A DNA stretch of 17,725 bases from positions 1 through 17,725 of the forward strand of contig CAZDIO010000156.1 of NCBI GenBank assembly GCA_964505555.1. Direction: 5' to 3'. Numbering within the stretch: the stretch's first letter is position 1; each line of letters starts with the position of its first letter. The translations under genes were made by a program, and so were the position numbers. Below the pieces are notes generated by a model that ran no database searches, was not told the DNA's origin, and saw only the letters and a program-made list of their open reading frames with translations. Positions 6,264 to 13,300 of this stretch are shown in pieces. Source of the DNA: CAZDIO01 sp964505555. Lineage in GTDB: Bacteria > Bdellovibrionota_C > UBA2361 > SZUA-149 > CAZDIO01.

Positions 6264-6605
6264 TTAGGACTCTCCCCGGTTGAGAGATAACCATTCCACC
6301 ACTTGACCCAACATATGCTGCTCAGCAAGCCGCTTTCTTGGCTCTTCCTCCCCACTGCTTTCACTTTGGAGCAGTTTTGCATACCGAGCTTCAAGCGCGG
6401 CTTGAAACAAAACAAGTTGCCGAAGATCTCCCGCTTCAGGAAGGAGAACACTAAAAGGAATGACGGCAAGTTTATTTTTTTGATTACCCTGCACGGAACG
6501 AGCAGAAGATCGAGAGGATGAGAATAATCGAGAAGGAGCATCCCCCCGAATCCCACCCTCATCAGCAGTTGCGGGCAATGTATCTTTTTTATCCTCATCT
6601 GCCAT
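6264..6605 (-). CDS. Hypothetical 113-aa protein between sctU and the TPR gene
   Basis: I do not recognise a family. Residues 1-45 are polar and probably disordered (Ser/Arg/Asp-rich). Residues about 46-110 have helical character (LRQLVLFQAALEARYAKLL, then LAEQHMLGQVVEWL). A GAGG ribosome site lies 8 nt before the ATG. It starts 30 bp after the sctU stop and ends 9 bp before the TPR gene, so it belongs to the operon. It is not the missing SctU C-terminal domain, because no NPTH motif occurs in this or the other minus-strand frames read here. It may be a partner or cargo of the TPR protein, which is inference from position. Confidence 0.6.
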   Translation of the reverse strand: MADEDKKDTLPATADEGGIRGDAPSRLFSSSRSSARSVQGNQKNKLAVIPFSVLLPEAGDLRQLVLFQAALEARYAKLLQSESSGEEEPRKRLAEQHMLGQVVEWLSLNRGES

Positions 6606-6635
6606 TTTTTAAGCCTCGACTTGCTTCACTTCTTA

Positions 6636-7379
6636 TCAACCTTCCTCTTCCTGTGATCGTCCCCGCTCAATCAACGCTTTTCTTACCTCAGGGGAGATCT
6701 CTGTTTGTTTGACCTCTCCTTCAAGATCTTCACGACTCATTGAGTGCTCCTGTCGAAACACCCAAAGAGACAAAGCCCAGGAGGTAAGAGCGATTATCCC
6801 CATAACAAAGAGCGTTATAGAAAAGATACTTTTTCCCATCTCTTCAAGTATTGAAATCTCTCCCATAAGGGTCATTCCTGGAGCATTGACTTGCGGAAAT
6901 TGATCCAGAAGCGAGGAGATCATTGCAAAAGAAACTGCAAACCACAAGATCACCTTTAATACATCAAGACTCGCAACAAGAAATCGTTTTCGAAATTGGC
7001 GAAAGACCTCTCTCCAAATCGAAAAAAATCGCCCAAAATCAACACCAAGCCGATAAGGAGTAAAAAGAAACTTCGTCTGAATAAGAGAGGACAAAATACA
7101 GAGAAATAGGATCGGCAGAAGGAGAATAAAGCAAAGCTTCAGACCAAATAGGTAGCCTTGAGCGGTAAAAGCAGTTAAGTTCTCCGGTGTGCTTTGATAC
7201 GATTGTTGCAAAAATTTCTGTACCTTAGGTCCTTGATCACTCCATACAATCAACAACGACAAACAGAGCCCTACAATCAACGAAAAGCTTAATAGATCTC
7301 GACTAAAGGGAACGATTCCCTCACTGCGAAGTTCCTTCAATCTATATTCTGTTGGGGGATAATGTTTCTCGGCTGCCAT
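6636..7379 (-). CDS. sctU: SctU export-gate switch protein lacking its cytoplasmic autocleavage domain
   Basis: This is the FlhB/YscU/SpaS-family inner-membrane export-apparatus component. The N-terminus AEKHYPPTEYRLKELRSEG matches the family's opening (EKTxxPTxxKLxxARxxG). Four membrane segments fall near 30-46, 76-100, 131-158 and 183-207. The cytoplasmic linker begins as usual (SMSREDLEGEVKQTEISPEV) but the protein stops at residue 247 with RSQEEEG. Family members are about 350 aa and carry an NPTH site where autocleavage controls substrate switching; that whole domain is absent. No frame downstream restores it. It follows sctT by 24 bp. Either switching uses another mechanism, or a separate SctU-C/FlhX-like protein is encoded elsewhere. 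Confidence 0.9.
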   Translation of the reverse strand: MAAEKHYPPTEYRLKELRSEGIVPFSRDLLSFSLIVGLCLSLLIVWSDQGPKVQKFLQQSYQSTPENLTAFTAQGYLFGLKLCFILLLPILFLCILSSLIQTKFLFTPYRLGVDFGRFFSIWREVFRQFRKRFLVASLDVLKVILWFAVSFAMISSLLDQFPQVNAPGMTLMGEISILEEMGKSIFSITLFVMGIIALTSWALSLWVFRQEHSMSREDLEGEVKQTEISPEVRKALIERGRSQEEEG

Positions 7380-7403
7380 AGAACTTACTCTTGTATCTTG
7401 TAT

Positions 7404-8234
7404 TTAAGGAACAGACTGCGGTGTCGGCTGCTTAAACATTCGTTCCTCTAAATGCTTAGTTCCTTGAAGAGACATCGCCTCGTTTTCAATAGAGATCAGC
7501 TTCTCTGCTAAGGGATAGAGGAGGAGAGAAAAAGCAATTAGCAAAAGTGGAAACTTAGTAGAGAGAATTAACTCAGTCGTAACCAAACGGGGAAGAAACC
7601 GTTCACTGACAACAAACATACAATCTATCGCTAAAGAAAGTACACATACAGGCAGAAAAATAAAGAGTGCTTGAGTAAGGGCAAGATTACCAAGAAAGGA
7701 GGTAATCGAGAGGAGTAAAGCATTTGTTGAATGCAGAAAAACACTCTGTCCAAGAGGAACCACCTCTAGAAAACGACCAAAGAAAGAAAAGAGCTGAGCC
7801 CCTCTTCCTCCTTCAAAAAAACATTTCGCCGCAAAAAGCAAAAAAGAAAGAAAGAGCAGATTGTCTTTTATTGAGATTCTTTGTGCCGTTTGTTGATATG
7901 ATAATGAAAGAAGCGCTGCCGCCCACGTTGAAAAAAGTATGGCCACATAAAAAGAAGCACTTGTCCACAGCCCGATCGTCCCACCAATGATAATCTCTGA
8001 AAAACAATCGCTAACGAAATGTTCTTGACCTGAAAAGATCAGTTCTCCTTGCTGTATGCTCACCATCCCCTCTCCTCCTACCCCAGAAAGCAAAGGAAAG
8101 AAGAAAATCCCCAATGTTATTCCAAACAAAAGACGCACAAGCCAAGGAACAAAACTTCGCGGAAGAAATGTGAGGGTCAACAAGAAAGCACTAATTCGAA
8201 TAGCAAGAAAGACAACCGCTATGGGAAAACTCAT
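7404..8234 (-). CDS. sctT: SctT export apparatus protein (SpaR/YscT/FliR family)
   Basis: The 276-aa polytopic protein is the SctT subunit, which joins SctR and SctS in the helical export gate of the inner membrane and binds SctU. Evidence includes its hydrophobic profile (about six segments, beginning IAVVFLAIRISAFLLTLTFLP), the family loop LSLSYQQTAQRISIKDN before FLLFAAKCFFEGG, and its place in the invariant order sctR-S-T-U. The C-terminal membrane segment (KFPLLLIAFSLLLYPL) is followed by a polar tail of about 36 residues. Length is normal (about 260). No clear ribosome site precedes the ATG, and it begins 65 bp after sctS, the widest gap in the QRSTU block. Confidence 0.92.
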   Translation of the reverse strand: MSFPIAVVFLAIRISAFLLTLTFLPRSFVPWLVRLLFGITLGIFFFPLLSGVGGEGMVSIQQGELIFSGQEHFVSDCFSEIIIGGTIGLWTSASFYVAILFSTWAAALLSLSYQQTAQRISIKDNLLFLSFLLFAAKCFFEGGRGAQLFSFFGRFLEVVPLGQSVFLHSTNALLLSITSFLGNLALTQALFIFLPVCVLSLAIDCMFVVSERFLPRLVTTELILSTKFPLLLIAFSLLLYPLAEKLISIENEAMSLQGTKHLEERMFKQPTPQSVP

Positions 8235-8299
8235 ATGGTAATTTCGTATCTAGAGTGAGTTTTTTTGCCGCAGACGCTACCTCTCATTACGGCTTCTCA

Positions 8300-8560
8300 T
8301 CATTGATAATACTGCGGGTAAGACCACAATGTTCTTGCATATTCGAGAATCTGACTATGAATCGTCCCTGCATAGAGATACCCAACAAGCGATACCCCAG
8401 CAAGCTTACTAACAAATCCGATTACCTGGTCTTGGATTAATGTCGCTGCTTGCATCACCGCAGCAAAAATCCCGGCAACCAGAGCTCCGAGCACAAAAGG
8501 TAATGTGCATTTAGCAATGAACCCGAAAACTAAAGAAAAACTTTGAAGATCTGCATTCAT
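8300..8560 (-). CDS. sctS: SctS export apparatus protein (SpaQ/YscS/FliQ family)
   Basis: I placed the start at 8560, giving 86 aa, the family's typical length. GGAAGG precedes this ATG, and it lies 2 nt past the sctR stop. A longer frame from 8608 would overlap sctR and add a non-homologous leader. Two membrane hairpin segments are seen: CTLPFVLGALVAGIFAAVMQAA (about 18-39, listed as LPFVLGALVAGIFAAVMQ) and IGFVSKLAGVSLVGYLYAG (about 47-65). The link carries TLIQDQ, equivalent to the conserved xxIQEQ of FliQ/SctS. It assembles with SctR and SctT in the export gate. Confidence 0.93.
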   Translation of the reverse strand: MNADLQSFSLVFGFIAKCTLPFVLGALVAGIFAAVMQAATLIQDQVIGFVSKLAGVSLVGYLYAGTIHSQILEYARTLWSYPQYYQ

Positions 8561-8562
8561 TC

Positions 8563-9273
8563 TTACCTTCCATACGAGAGCAATAGATTTCCAACAATTA
8601 ATCCCCACCCATCAACAAGCACAAATAACAAAAGCTTAAAAGGAAGAGACACTAAAAAAGGACTTACTTGGAGAAGCCCCACTGCCACAAGAACATTGGA
8701 AACCACAAGATCGACAACCAAGAGTGGTAAAAAAAGTGTAAGTCCCGTGCTAAAAGCCTCCTTCAATTCCGATACGAGAAACGCTGGCGCGAGCACGCGA
8801 ATGCTCTCTGCCGATTCTTCCGCTGGTGTGGGTGATTTTTTGCTCCCTACCGGATTTTTTGAGGCGAGATCTCTGGCAATTTTCAAAAACCGTTCCTTTT
8901 CTTGAGGATGGGCGTGACGCGAAAGAAAGAGCTTCCATTCTTCAAAGGCAGCCGTAGTAGCTTTCGCACGAAGTTGATCGGTTACCGGACCACGAGCTCC
9001 AGCAATTGTGGAATCAAAACTTGCCGTTGAAGACTGAATCGTAGGAAACATGATAAAGAGGGAAAGTACAAGAGAGATAATGCCCGTTACAAAACCAGAT
9101 GGAATACTCTCCATTCCAAAACCAGCCCGAACAATGCTCAACACCGTAACAATTTTTACATATGAGCTAAGCGACAAAACGGTAAGAAACAGCGCAACGA
9201 GCGCAAGCACCGAAAACCCAGATTGGGCGATAGAAGAAGCAATGTTAAAAGTGGTAACGTCCGCAGCAGCCAT
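8563..9273 (-). CDS. sctR: SctR export apparatus protein (SpaP/YscR/FliP family)
   Basis: The 236-aa protein is the SctR subunit, five copies of which form the export-gate channel with SctS and SctT. It shows SSYVKIVTVLSIVRAGFGMESIPSG split over helices near 20-60. There is a soluble middle region (about 80-165, somewhat extended and Lys/Pro-rich at 138-152). The diagnostic C-terminal pair is LPLLVVDLVVSNVLVAVGL and LPFKLLLFVLVDGWGLI. The family's usual PSNQ-type motif reads PSGF here. It is 24 bp after sctQ and its stop is 2 bp before sctS. Confidence 0.95.
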   Translation of the reverse strand: MAAADVTTFNIASSIAQSGFSVLALVALFLTVLSLSSYVKIVTVLSIVRAGFGMESIPSGFVTGIISLVLSLFIMFPTIQSSTASFDSTIAGARGPVTDQLRAKATTAAFEEWKLFLSRHAHPQEKERFLKIARDLASKNPVGSKKSPTPAEESAESIRVLAPAFLVSELKEAFSTGLTLFLPLLVVDLVVSNVLVAVGLLQVSPFLVSLPFKLLLFVLVDGWGLIVGNLLLSYGR

Positions 9274-9297
9274 GGTTTAAGCCATGACGTATTTACT

Positions 9298-10338
9298 TCA
9301 TTTCGGCAAGACATGAAGCGCAAAACTACCGTCAATTTCCCCAAGAACACCCTTGCCAACTTCCTCTCCGTTAATAAAAATCAACGCAGTGTTTGTAGCA
9401 GGTATCTCTGTAACCAAGATTGCACCCTCTCGTGAATATTCACCTATAAGATCCCCTTCAAGCTCAACATGAGCTAGCTCAATCCAAACACGTGTTGTTC
9501 CAGAGATCGGTTCTAAGGATACAGGACCAATATCTCGGAATTTTACAGCAAATTTCCCGTTTAATTCATGCAGTTCACCACTTGACCACGGTTTGTCATC
9601 AATCTTAACGGTGACATAAGGAGAAACCAACGTCTCAAGGTCAATGATCGCATCAGGCCTTAAATAATCAATCAATACGGCTGGAGAGACACTTAATTCC
9701 GATATGCCGACACTCACTCGCTTTAACTCCCCGCGAGCTTCAGTAGACTTCCCCTTTCCCATCTTTTGTCTAGAAAGAAGATCTAGCTTCTCAACAAGTG
9801 CGGGGCCCAATCCAAAGTAAATATTTACCTGAACTCCGCTGATGTCTAAAATAAGATGTGCCGTACCCACAATTTCAATGGCATCACTCATCGCAAGCGA
9901 AAGATAATAACACTGAAGTGGAGTTTCCCCACTCCAACTCTTTGCAAGGGTGGCGACCAGTCGCCTCTCAATGTATTCAAACACAACATCCGCTGCACGG
10001 TCACGACACCCTGGAGAGATCGCATCGACAATGGCTCGATAAGAATTTTCATCAAAGCCCAGCGCGCATGTTTCCCCATCCACCTCGACCGGGGTAACCC
10101 GAAACAACCCTTCTGGAAAATCAAGCTGCGTTGAACTCCCAACAACCTGGACATCAATGCTCGTCGCATGAAACAATTCAATCCAGCGTTTCCCTAAAGA
10201 GGGAAACCAACTTGTTGGTTCTGCTTTTAAAAAACCAAGACTATACTTCGCTTCATTGAGCCGAAGTTTTTGAAGTCTCTCAGAGACCTCCCAGAGTATA
10301 AACTCAGCGTCATCTCCGATATCGTCGCCTGACTCCAT
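9298..10338 (-). CDS. sctQ: SctQ cytoplasmic sorting-platform protein (YscQ/FliM-FliN-like)
   Basis: The 346-aa protein forms the cytoplasmic pods/C-ring of the injectisome, which sort substrates with SctK and SctL. Two SPOA (FliN-like) domains are visible. The first is at about 206-270 (YLRPDAIIDLETLVSPYVTVKID...GELHELNGKFAVKF, here shortened). The second is at about 285-345 (GAILVTEIPATNTALIFING, then EVGKGVLGEIDGSFALHVLP). The N-terminal 200 residues are the variable YscQ part. The start overlaps nothing and sits 2 bp after the sctO stop, with AGGA near the ATG. Position immediately before sctR is standard. There is no obvious internal ATG just before the second SPOA domain that would give a separate short SctQ-C form. 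Confidence 0.88.
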   Translation of the reverse strand: MESGDDIGDDAEFILWEVSERLQKLRLNEAKYSLGFLKAEPTSWFPSLGKRWIELFHATSIDVQVVGSSTQLDFPEGLFRVTPVEVDGETCALGFDENSYRAIVDAISPGCRDRAADVVFEYIERRLVATLAKSWSGETPLQCYYLSLAMSDAIEIVGTAHLILDISGVQVNIYFGLGPALVEKLDLLSRQKMGKGKSTEARGELKRVSVGISELSVSPAVLIDYLRPDAIIDLETLVSPYVTVKIDDKPWSSGELHELNGKFAVKFRDIGPVSLEPISGTTRVWIELAHVELEGDLIGEYSREGAILVTEIPATNTALIFINGEEVGKGVLGEIDGSFALHVLPK

Positions 10339-10340
10339 TC

Positions 10341-10817
10341 CTAACCTTTCCTACGCATATTATTAAACTCATCAATCATTATCTCTTCTCGAGCGACATC
10401 AGAGAACAATTTTTGTTGAGCAGTTTTACTAAGCAACTGCTCAACTTTTTTTCTTTCTATCCGAGCTTCAAGCTCTTCCTCTTCTGCAAGCTTTACATGA
10501 ATCTGGGCCCGTTTGTATTCTTTTTTTCTTTCTTCTAGGCTTTTTTCCAATTTTTTCAACTCTTGCTCAAGGCGCTTCCCGTACCGAGTAAGCGAAGATA
10601 CTTGGGCAAGATCCCCCGATTGTAACGCTGTTGATCTTCTTTTACGAAGTAGCAGGGTTCTTTTTTGTTGAAGGGCTTTTCTCTTCTCTTCGCATTGAGT
10701 AAGACTTTTTTCACGAGCTTCAGCAACTCTTTCAACCTTTACTCTTTTGAGCTTTGCTTCCTCTTCCGCGGCTTGACAACCCGTAAGGAGTGCTTGGAGT
10801 TTCTTCGGACCTGACAT
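10341..10817 (-). CDS. sctO: SctO-like coiled-coil stalk protein (YscO/FliJ type)
   Basis: The 158-aa protein is almost entirely charged heptad-like helix (KVERVAEAREKSLTQCEEKR, RLEQELKKLEKSLEERKKEY, RKKVEQLLSKTAQQKLF). This is the profile of SctO/FliJ, the antiparallel coiled coil that sits in the ATPase ring and contacts the SctV export gate. Length matches YscO (about 155). The gene order SctO-SctQ-SctR-S-T-U fits other injectisomes, although SctP, which often lies between, is missing. A coiled-coil protein has few diagnostic residues, so the assignment rests on length, heptads and position. Confidence 0.75.
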   Translation of the reverse strand: MSGPKKLQALLTGCQAAEEEAKLKRVKVERVAEAREKSLTQCEEKRKALQQKRTLLLRKRRSTALQSGDLAQVSSLTRYGKRLEQELKKLEKSLEERKKEYKRAQIHVKLAEEEELEARIERKKVEQLLSKTAQQKLFSDVAREEIMIDEFNNMRRKG

Positions 10818-10823
10818 AGCAAC

Positions 10824-11066
10824 CTACGCGTTTGTAAAATCTTGTCCCAACTCCTGAAGTGCCTTTCTCAGAAGCGATCCCACAAGGGGCATACGTACCT
10901 CCGGTGCAAGCGCCGCAAGGTCTTTTGCAGCACGAGATAATGCATTACTGCGTTCCTTATCGTAGAGCAGGTACTCAGGGGCATCATGCCCATCAAGAAG
11001 CACCGCCACAGAAACCACCGCTTGCTCACGAAAAGAAAGCATCCGAAACCGAGAATTATCGGCCAT
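10824..11066 (-). CDS. Small 80-aa unknown between sctJ and sctO
   Basis: I set the start at the ATG at 11066 because AGGAGG lies 5 nt upstream. A longer frame from 11138 has no ribosome site. The sequence (FREQAVVSVAVLLDGHDAPEY, ...SNALSRAAKDLAALAPEVRM, ...VGSLLRKALQEL; each shown in part) suggests four or five short helices. It has no signal or membrane segment, so it is presumably cytoplasmic. The slot is where other clusters carry SctK/SctL genes. By shape, the first half (a small helix, GHDAPEYLL, then a helix of SRAAKDLAAL type) recalls the N-terminal domain of flagellar FliG, which binds the MS-ring protein FliF, the homologue of the neighbouring SctJ. That likeness is an inference and is weak. 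Confidence 0.6.
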   Translation of the reverse strand: MADNSRFRMLSFREQAVVSVAVLLDGHDAPEYLLYDKERSNALSRAAKDLAALAPEVRMPLVGSLLRKALQELGQDFTNA

Positions 11067-11109
11067 AACTGCCTCCTCTCTGCTGTTCTGTTGCACCGTT
11101 AGGCTGTTT

Positions 11110-11138
11110 ATAACAAAACTTACTGCCGAACATTCCAA
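11110..11138 (-). promoter_or_regulatory. Possible internal promoter upstream of the 80-aa gene
   Basis: On the minus strand TTGGAA (11138-11133, 4/6) and TGTTAT (11115-11110, 4/6) are 17 bp apart, in the only gap above 100 bp within the operon (158 bp after sctJ). The -10 lies about 44 bp before the 80-aa start. The match is weak. Confidence 0.25.
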
Positions 11139-11224
11139 GCGCTCTTTTTTTATTGAACAGCTCGGTGCGACAGAGTAGCAAAAGGTGACAGAGTTGCAGA
11201 GGTTTCATTTCGTTCAATGTTTTC

Positions 11225-12109
11225 TTAGTCTTGTATCTCTGTTTGTTCTGGAAGAGTGCCTGCTCCATTTCCTTTTCTGACCACGCTTGTTCGACCCTCC
11301 TCTAACAAATTACCATTAAAAGCCTTTCGATAATTTTTGGAACCGCCCCGAACTCGGCGCCAGCCAAGAAAAAACCCCAACACACTTGAGCAGGCAACAA
11401 CGACAAGAACAAGAAGTGCAAGCTGTTTGAGTGCTCGCTCTCTCTCTGAAGCTGCTACCTTGAACGTAATTAAAAAGGGTGAAAGTTGGATCAACGATTC
11501 GCCAACCTTTTTTAATTCACCAACGGGGATTGCCGAAGTTTCCACATGGACATCATCAACACGAAGCCCTGAAACGGAATGACTTACCAAACTTTTTACT
11601 TTGTCTACAGAGAAAGGAATCTCACCCTCTTTCGTTACGTAACGAATAACGACAGACGCCGCCGAATAATGTTCAGGAGCCGATTCTGAAAATAACGATT
11701 GGTCAGGCGCGAGACGAACCACGGCATGCACATCAACCACTCCGGGCAGCGCGGCAAGGAGCTCTTCAATTTGTGCCGAGAGAGCATAACTCAGCCTCAC
11801 CTGAGAAAGCTCAGGTGAGTTTGGAAGAAATCCTTGCTGCCGAGTAAGCTCTTCTACTTTCTCACTCTTTTTGGGAAGTAACCCGAAGTTCTGAAGAATC
11901 TCTAATGCAGTTCCGAAATTCCCCTTCGCTACGGCTATCTGGTAGCTTTTTTTTCGCCCAACCCGCTCTTCCACTCGCTCAGCATCAATACCACTTTGAT
12001 GAAGCGCAACGATAATCTCTGTGGCCTGGCTCTGACTCAGATCGGTAACAAGTACCCGCTGATCGCATCCACAAAGAAAAAGTAAAAGAGCAAGAAACGC
12101 GTTTCGCAT
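11225..12109 (-). CDS. sctJ: SctJ inner-membrane ring lipoprotein (YscJ/PrgK family)
   Basis: The 294-aa protein is the inner-ring lipoprotein of the injectisome basal body, homologous to flagellar FliF. It begins with a lipoprotein signal (AFLALLLFLCGC, lipobox ending at Cys15). The ring-building domain RBM1 is at about 18-80 (LVTDLSQSQATEIIVALHQSG...GLLPKK, here shortened). RBM2 is at about 100-200 (LSYALSAQIEELLAALPGV, VDVHAVVRLAPD, VKSLVSHSVSGL, VDDVHVE). A membrane helix (about 228-250, ALLVLVVVACSSVLGFFLGW) precedes a cytoplasmic tail of about 44 residues. It begins 6 bp after the FHA/zinc-ribbon gene. No ribosome site is evident, so translation may be coupled. Confidence 0.95.
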   Translation of the reverse strand: MRNAFLALLLFLCGCDQRVLVTDLSQSQATEIIVALHQSGIDAERVEERVGRKKSYQIAVAKGNFGTALEILQNFGLLPKKSEKVEELTRQQGFLPNSPELSQVRLSYALSAQIEELLAALPGVVDVHAVVRLAPDQSLFSESAPEHYSAASVVIRYVTKEGEIPFSVDKVKSLVSHSVSGLRVDDVHVETSAIPVGELKKVGESLIQLSPFLITFKVAASERERALKQLALLVLVVVACSSVLGFFLGWRRVRGGSKNYRKAFNGNLLEEGRTSVVRKGNGAGTLPEQTEIQD

Positions 12110-12115
12110 AATACG

Positions 12116-13285
12116 CTATGGCTTGCCCGCCACCAAACAAACAAGAACCTCATATTCACCAAAGCGAAGCCAGTCACCATGTTTTATAGTGATTGGCTCA
12201 GAGCACTCTGTGAAACTTTCCTCACCAAAACGTCTCAAAAAGGTCCCTTTCTCACTCATTAAATCCTGAACGCGAAGCCCTTTTTCAAGACTGGCACTCA
12301 ATAAACAATGAGGAGTAGATAGACTCCCATTATCCACCACGAGATCGCTCTCTTTAATTCGCTCGCGGCTTAAAAAATACCGCCCACTGCGAATCTCTGT
12401 TGCCACTCCACGGTTGTCCTCTCCATAGCAAATAAACCAACCGACCAGCACCCCATCTCCAGATACCAGTGGTCGAGAGAGTGGAGCAAATGCTTGTTTT
12501 GCAACACTTCGTTCCTGGACACCCTGTTCCGGCATACTACGTTCTTCTCTTCTTGAAAGCATAGGTCTCTCCATTACTGAGGTTTGGGAAGTGCGATAAG
12601 AGTCTCGTTCTGGTAAACGATCCTGGTAACGGTCTTGTGCCTGAAACGGCTGACTACGGTCTTGCCCACTACCCAGTCCACTACTTAACCCACTACTGTG
12701 ATACGGTTGAGAAGATCCTCCCTGCACATCTCCATCTTGACGTTTCTTTCTTCTTCTTCTTCGCCGTCTCTTTCGTTGTCCTTCACTGAGAGGAGCGTTC
12801 TCGTTTCGGTATTCCTGTCTCCCCTCATCTCGCATTTCCCCCGAAGAGGCATATTCATCCCTTTGAGAAAATCCAGAATACGTTTCGGGAGTATCGACTT
12901 CAACGAAGCTTGAAGAATCATCATCTTCTTCATGACTCTCGCCATTTCGATAGTGATCATCCTCTCTATTTTCGTCGCTCACCGGAGAAATCGAAGTAAA
13001 CTCACGAACTTCTTCCACTTCATCTTCCACTCTCAATTCATGATCTGTTTCACTATTCTCACTTTCTAGTTCTTCTCCATGTGGCGAGGAGATCGTTCGC
13101 TGCCTGACCCGACTTTTTCTGGAAAATACATCGCTTTCTCCCCCATGCTCTGCAGCGACACTGCTTTCAGGAGTGCTATTTTGAAGGAGTTCTCCACACA
13201 TGCGACAACGACTTGCCACTGCCGGGACCAAACTCCTACATCCTGGGCAACGAATAAAAGTTAACTCGGTTTCATCAGTTGTCAT
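12116..13285 (-). CDS. Zinc-ribbon / low-complexity / C-terminal FHA protein
   Basis: The 389-aa cytoplasmic protein has three zones. At residues 13-30, CPGC...CRMC (C13, C16, C27, C30) forms a zinc ribbon. Residues about 35-270 are low complexity: strongly acidic to about 165, then a solid basic run RKRRRRRRRKKR (171-182), then Gln/Ser/Arg-rich repeats of the RDRYQDR kind. Residues about 280-384 form an FHA domain: GWFICYGE, SGRYFLSRERI, SDLVVDNGSLSTPHCLL (Ser323, His326), SEKGTFL in place of SxNGT, and DWLRFGEYEVLV. FHA domains bind phosphothreonine peptides. An AAGGAG ribosome site lies 7 nt from the ATG. It stands between the multi-FHA gene and sctJ, implying a role in the cytoplasmic platform. 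The central region looks flexible and highly charged, perhaps binding nucleic acid or other disordered partners (inference). Confidence 0.8.
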   Translation of the reverse strand: MTTDETELTFIRCPGCRSLVPAVASRCRMCGELLQNSTPESSVAAEHGGESDVFSRKSRVRQRTISSPHGEELESENSETDHELRVEDEVEEVREFTSISPVSDENREDDHYRNGESHEEDDDSSSFVEVDTPETYSGFSQRDEYASSGEMRDEGRQEYRNENAPLSEGQRKRRRRRRRKKRQDGDVQGGSSQPYHSSGLSSGLGSGQDRSQPFQAQDRYQDRLPERDSYRTSQTSVMERPMLSRREERSMPEQGVQERSVAKQAFAPLSRPLVSGDGVLVGWFICYGEDNRGVATEIRSGRYFLSRERIKESDLVVDNGSLSTPHCLLSASLEKGLRVQDLMSEKGTFLRRFGEESFTECSEPITIKHGDWLRFGEYEVLVCLVAGKP

Positions 13286-13300
13286 AAACGAACTCCTTCC

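Noticed and set aside
6264..6635. Frameshifted remnant of the SctU C-terminal domain
   Set aside because: None of the minus-strand frames read after the sctU stop shows NPTH or the following SctU-C sequence, and the 113-aa gene has its own ribosome site.
11165..11205. CAGAGT-containing repeats resembling the decamers of the 34-bp palindrome
   Set aside because: Only short irregular matches (GACAGAGTAG, GACAGAGTTG) without decamer spacing or an inverted partner; chance is sufficient.
11056..11208. Small minus-strand frame (about 50 aa) between sctJ and the 80-aa gene
   Set aside because: It has no ribosome site, overlaps the well-supported start of the 80-aa gene, and its composition is not protein-like.
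12698..12913. Plus-strand Ser-rich open frame opposite the zinc-ribbon/FHA gene
   Set aside because: It is the antisense image of the charged low-complexity region (Arg/Glu codons read as Ser/Leu), not an independent gene.
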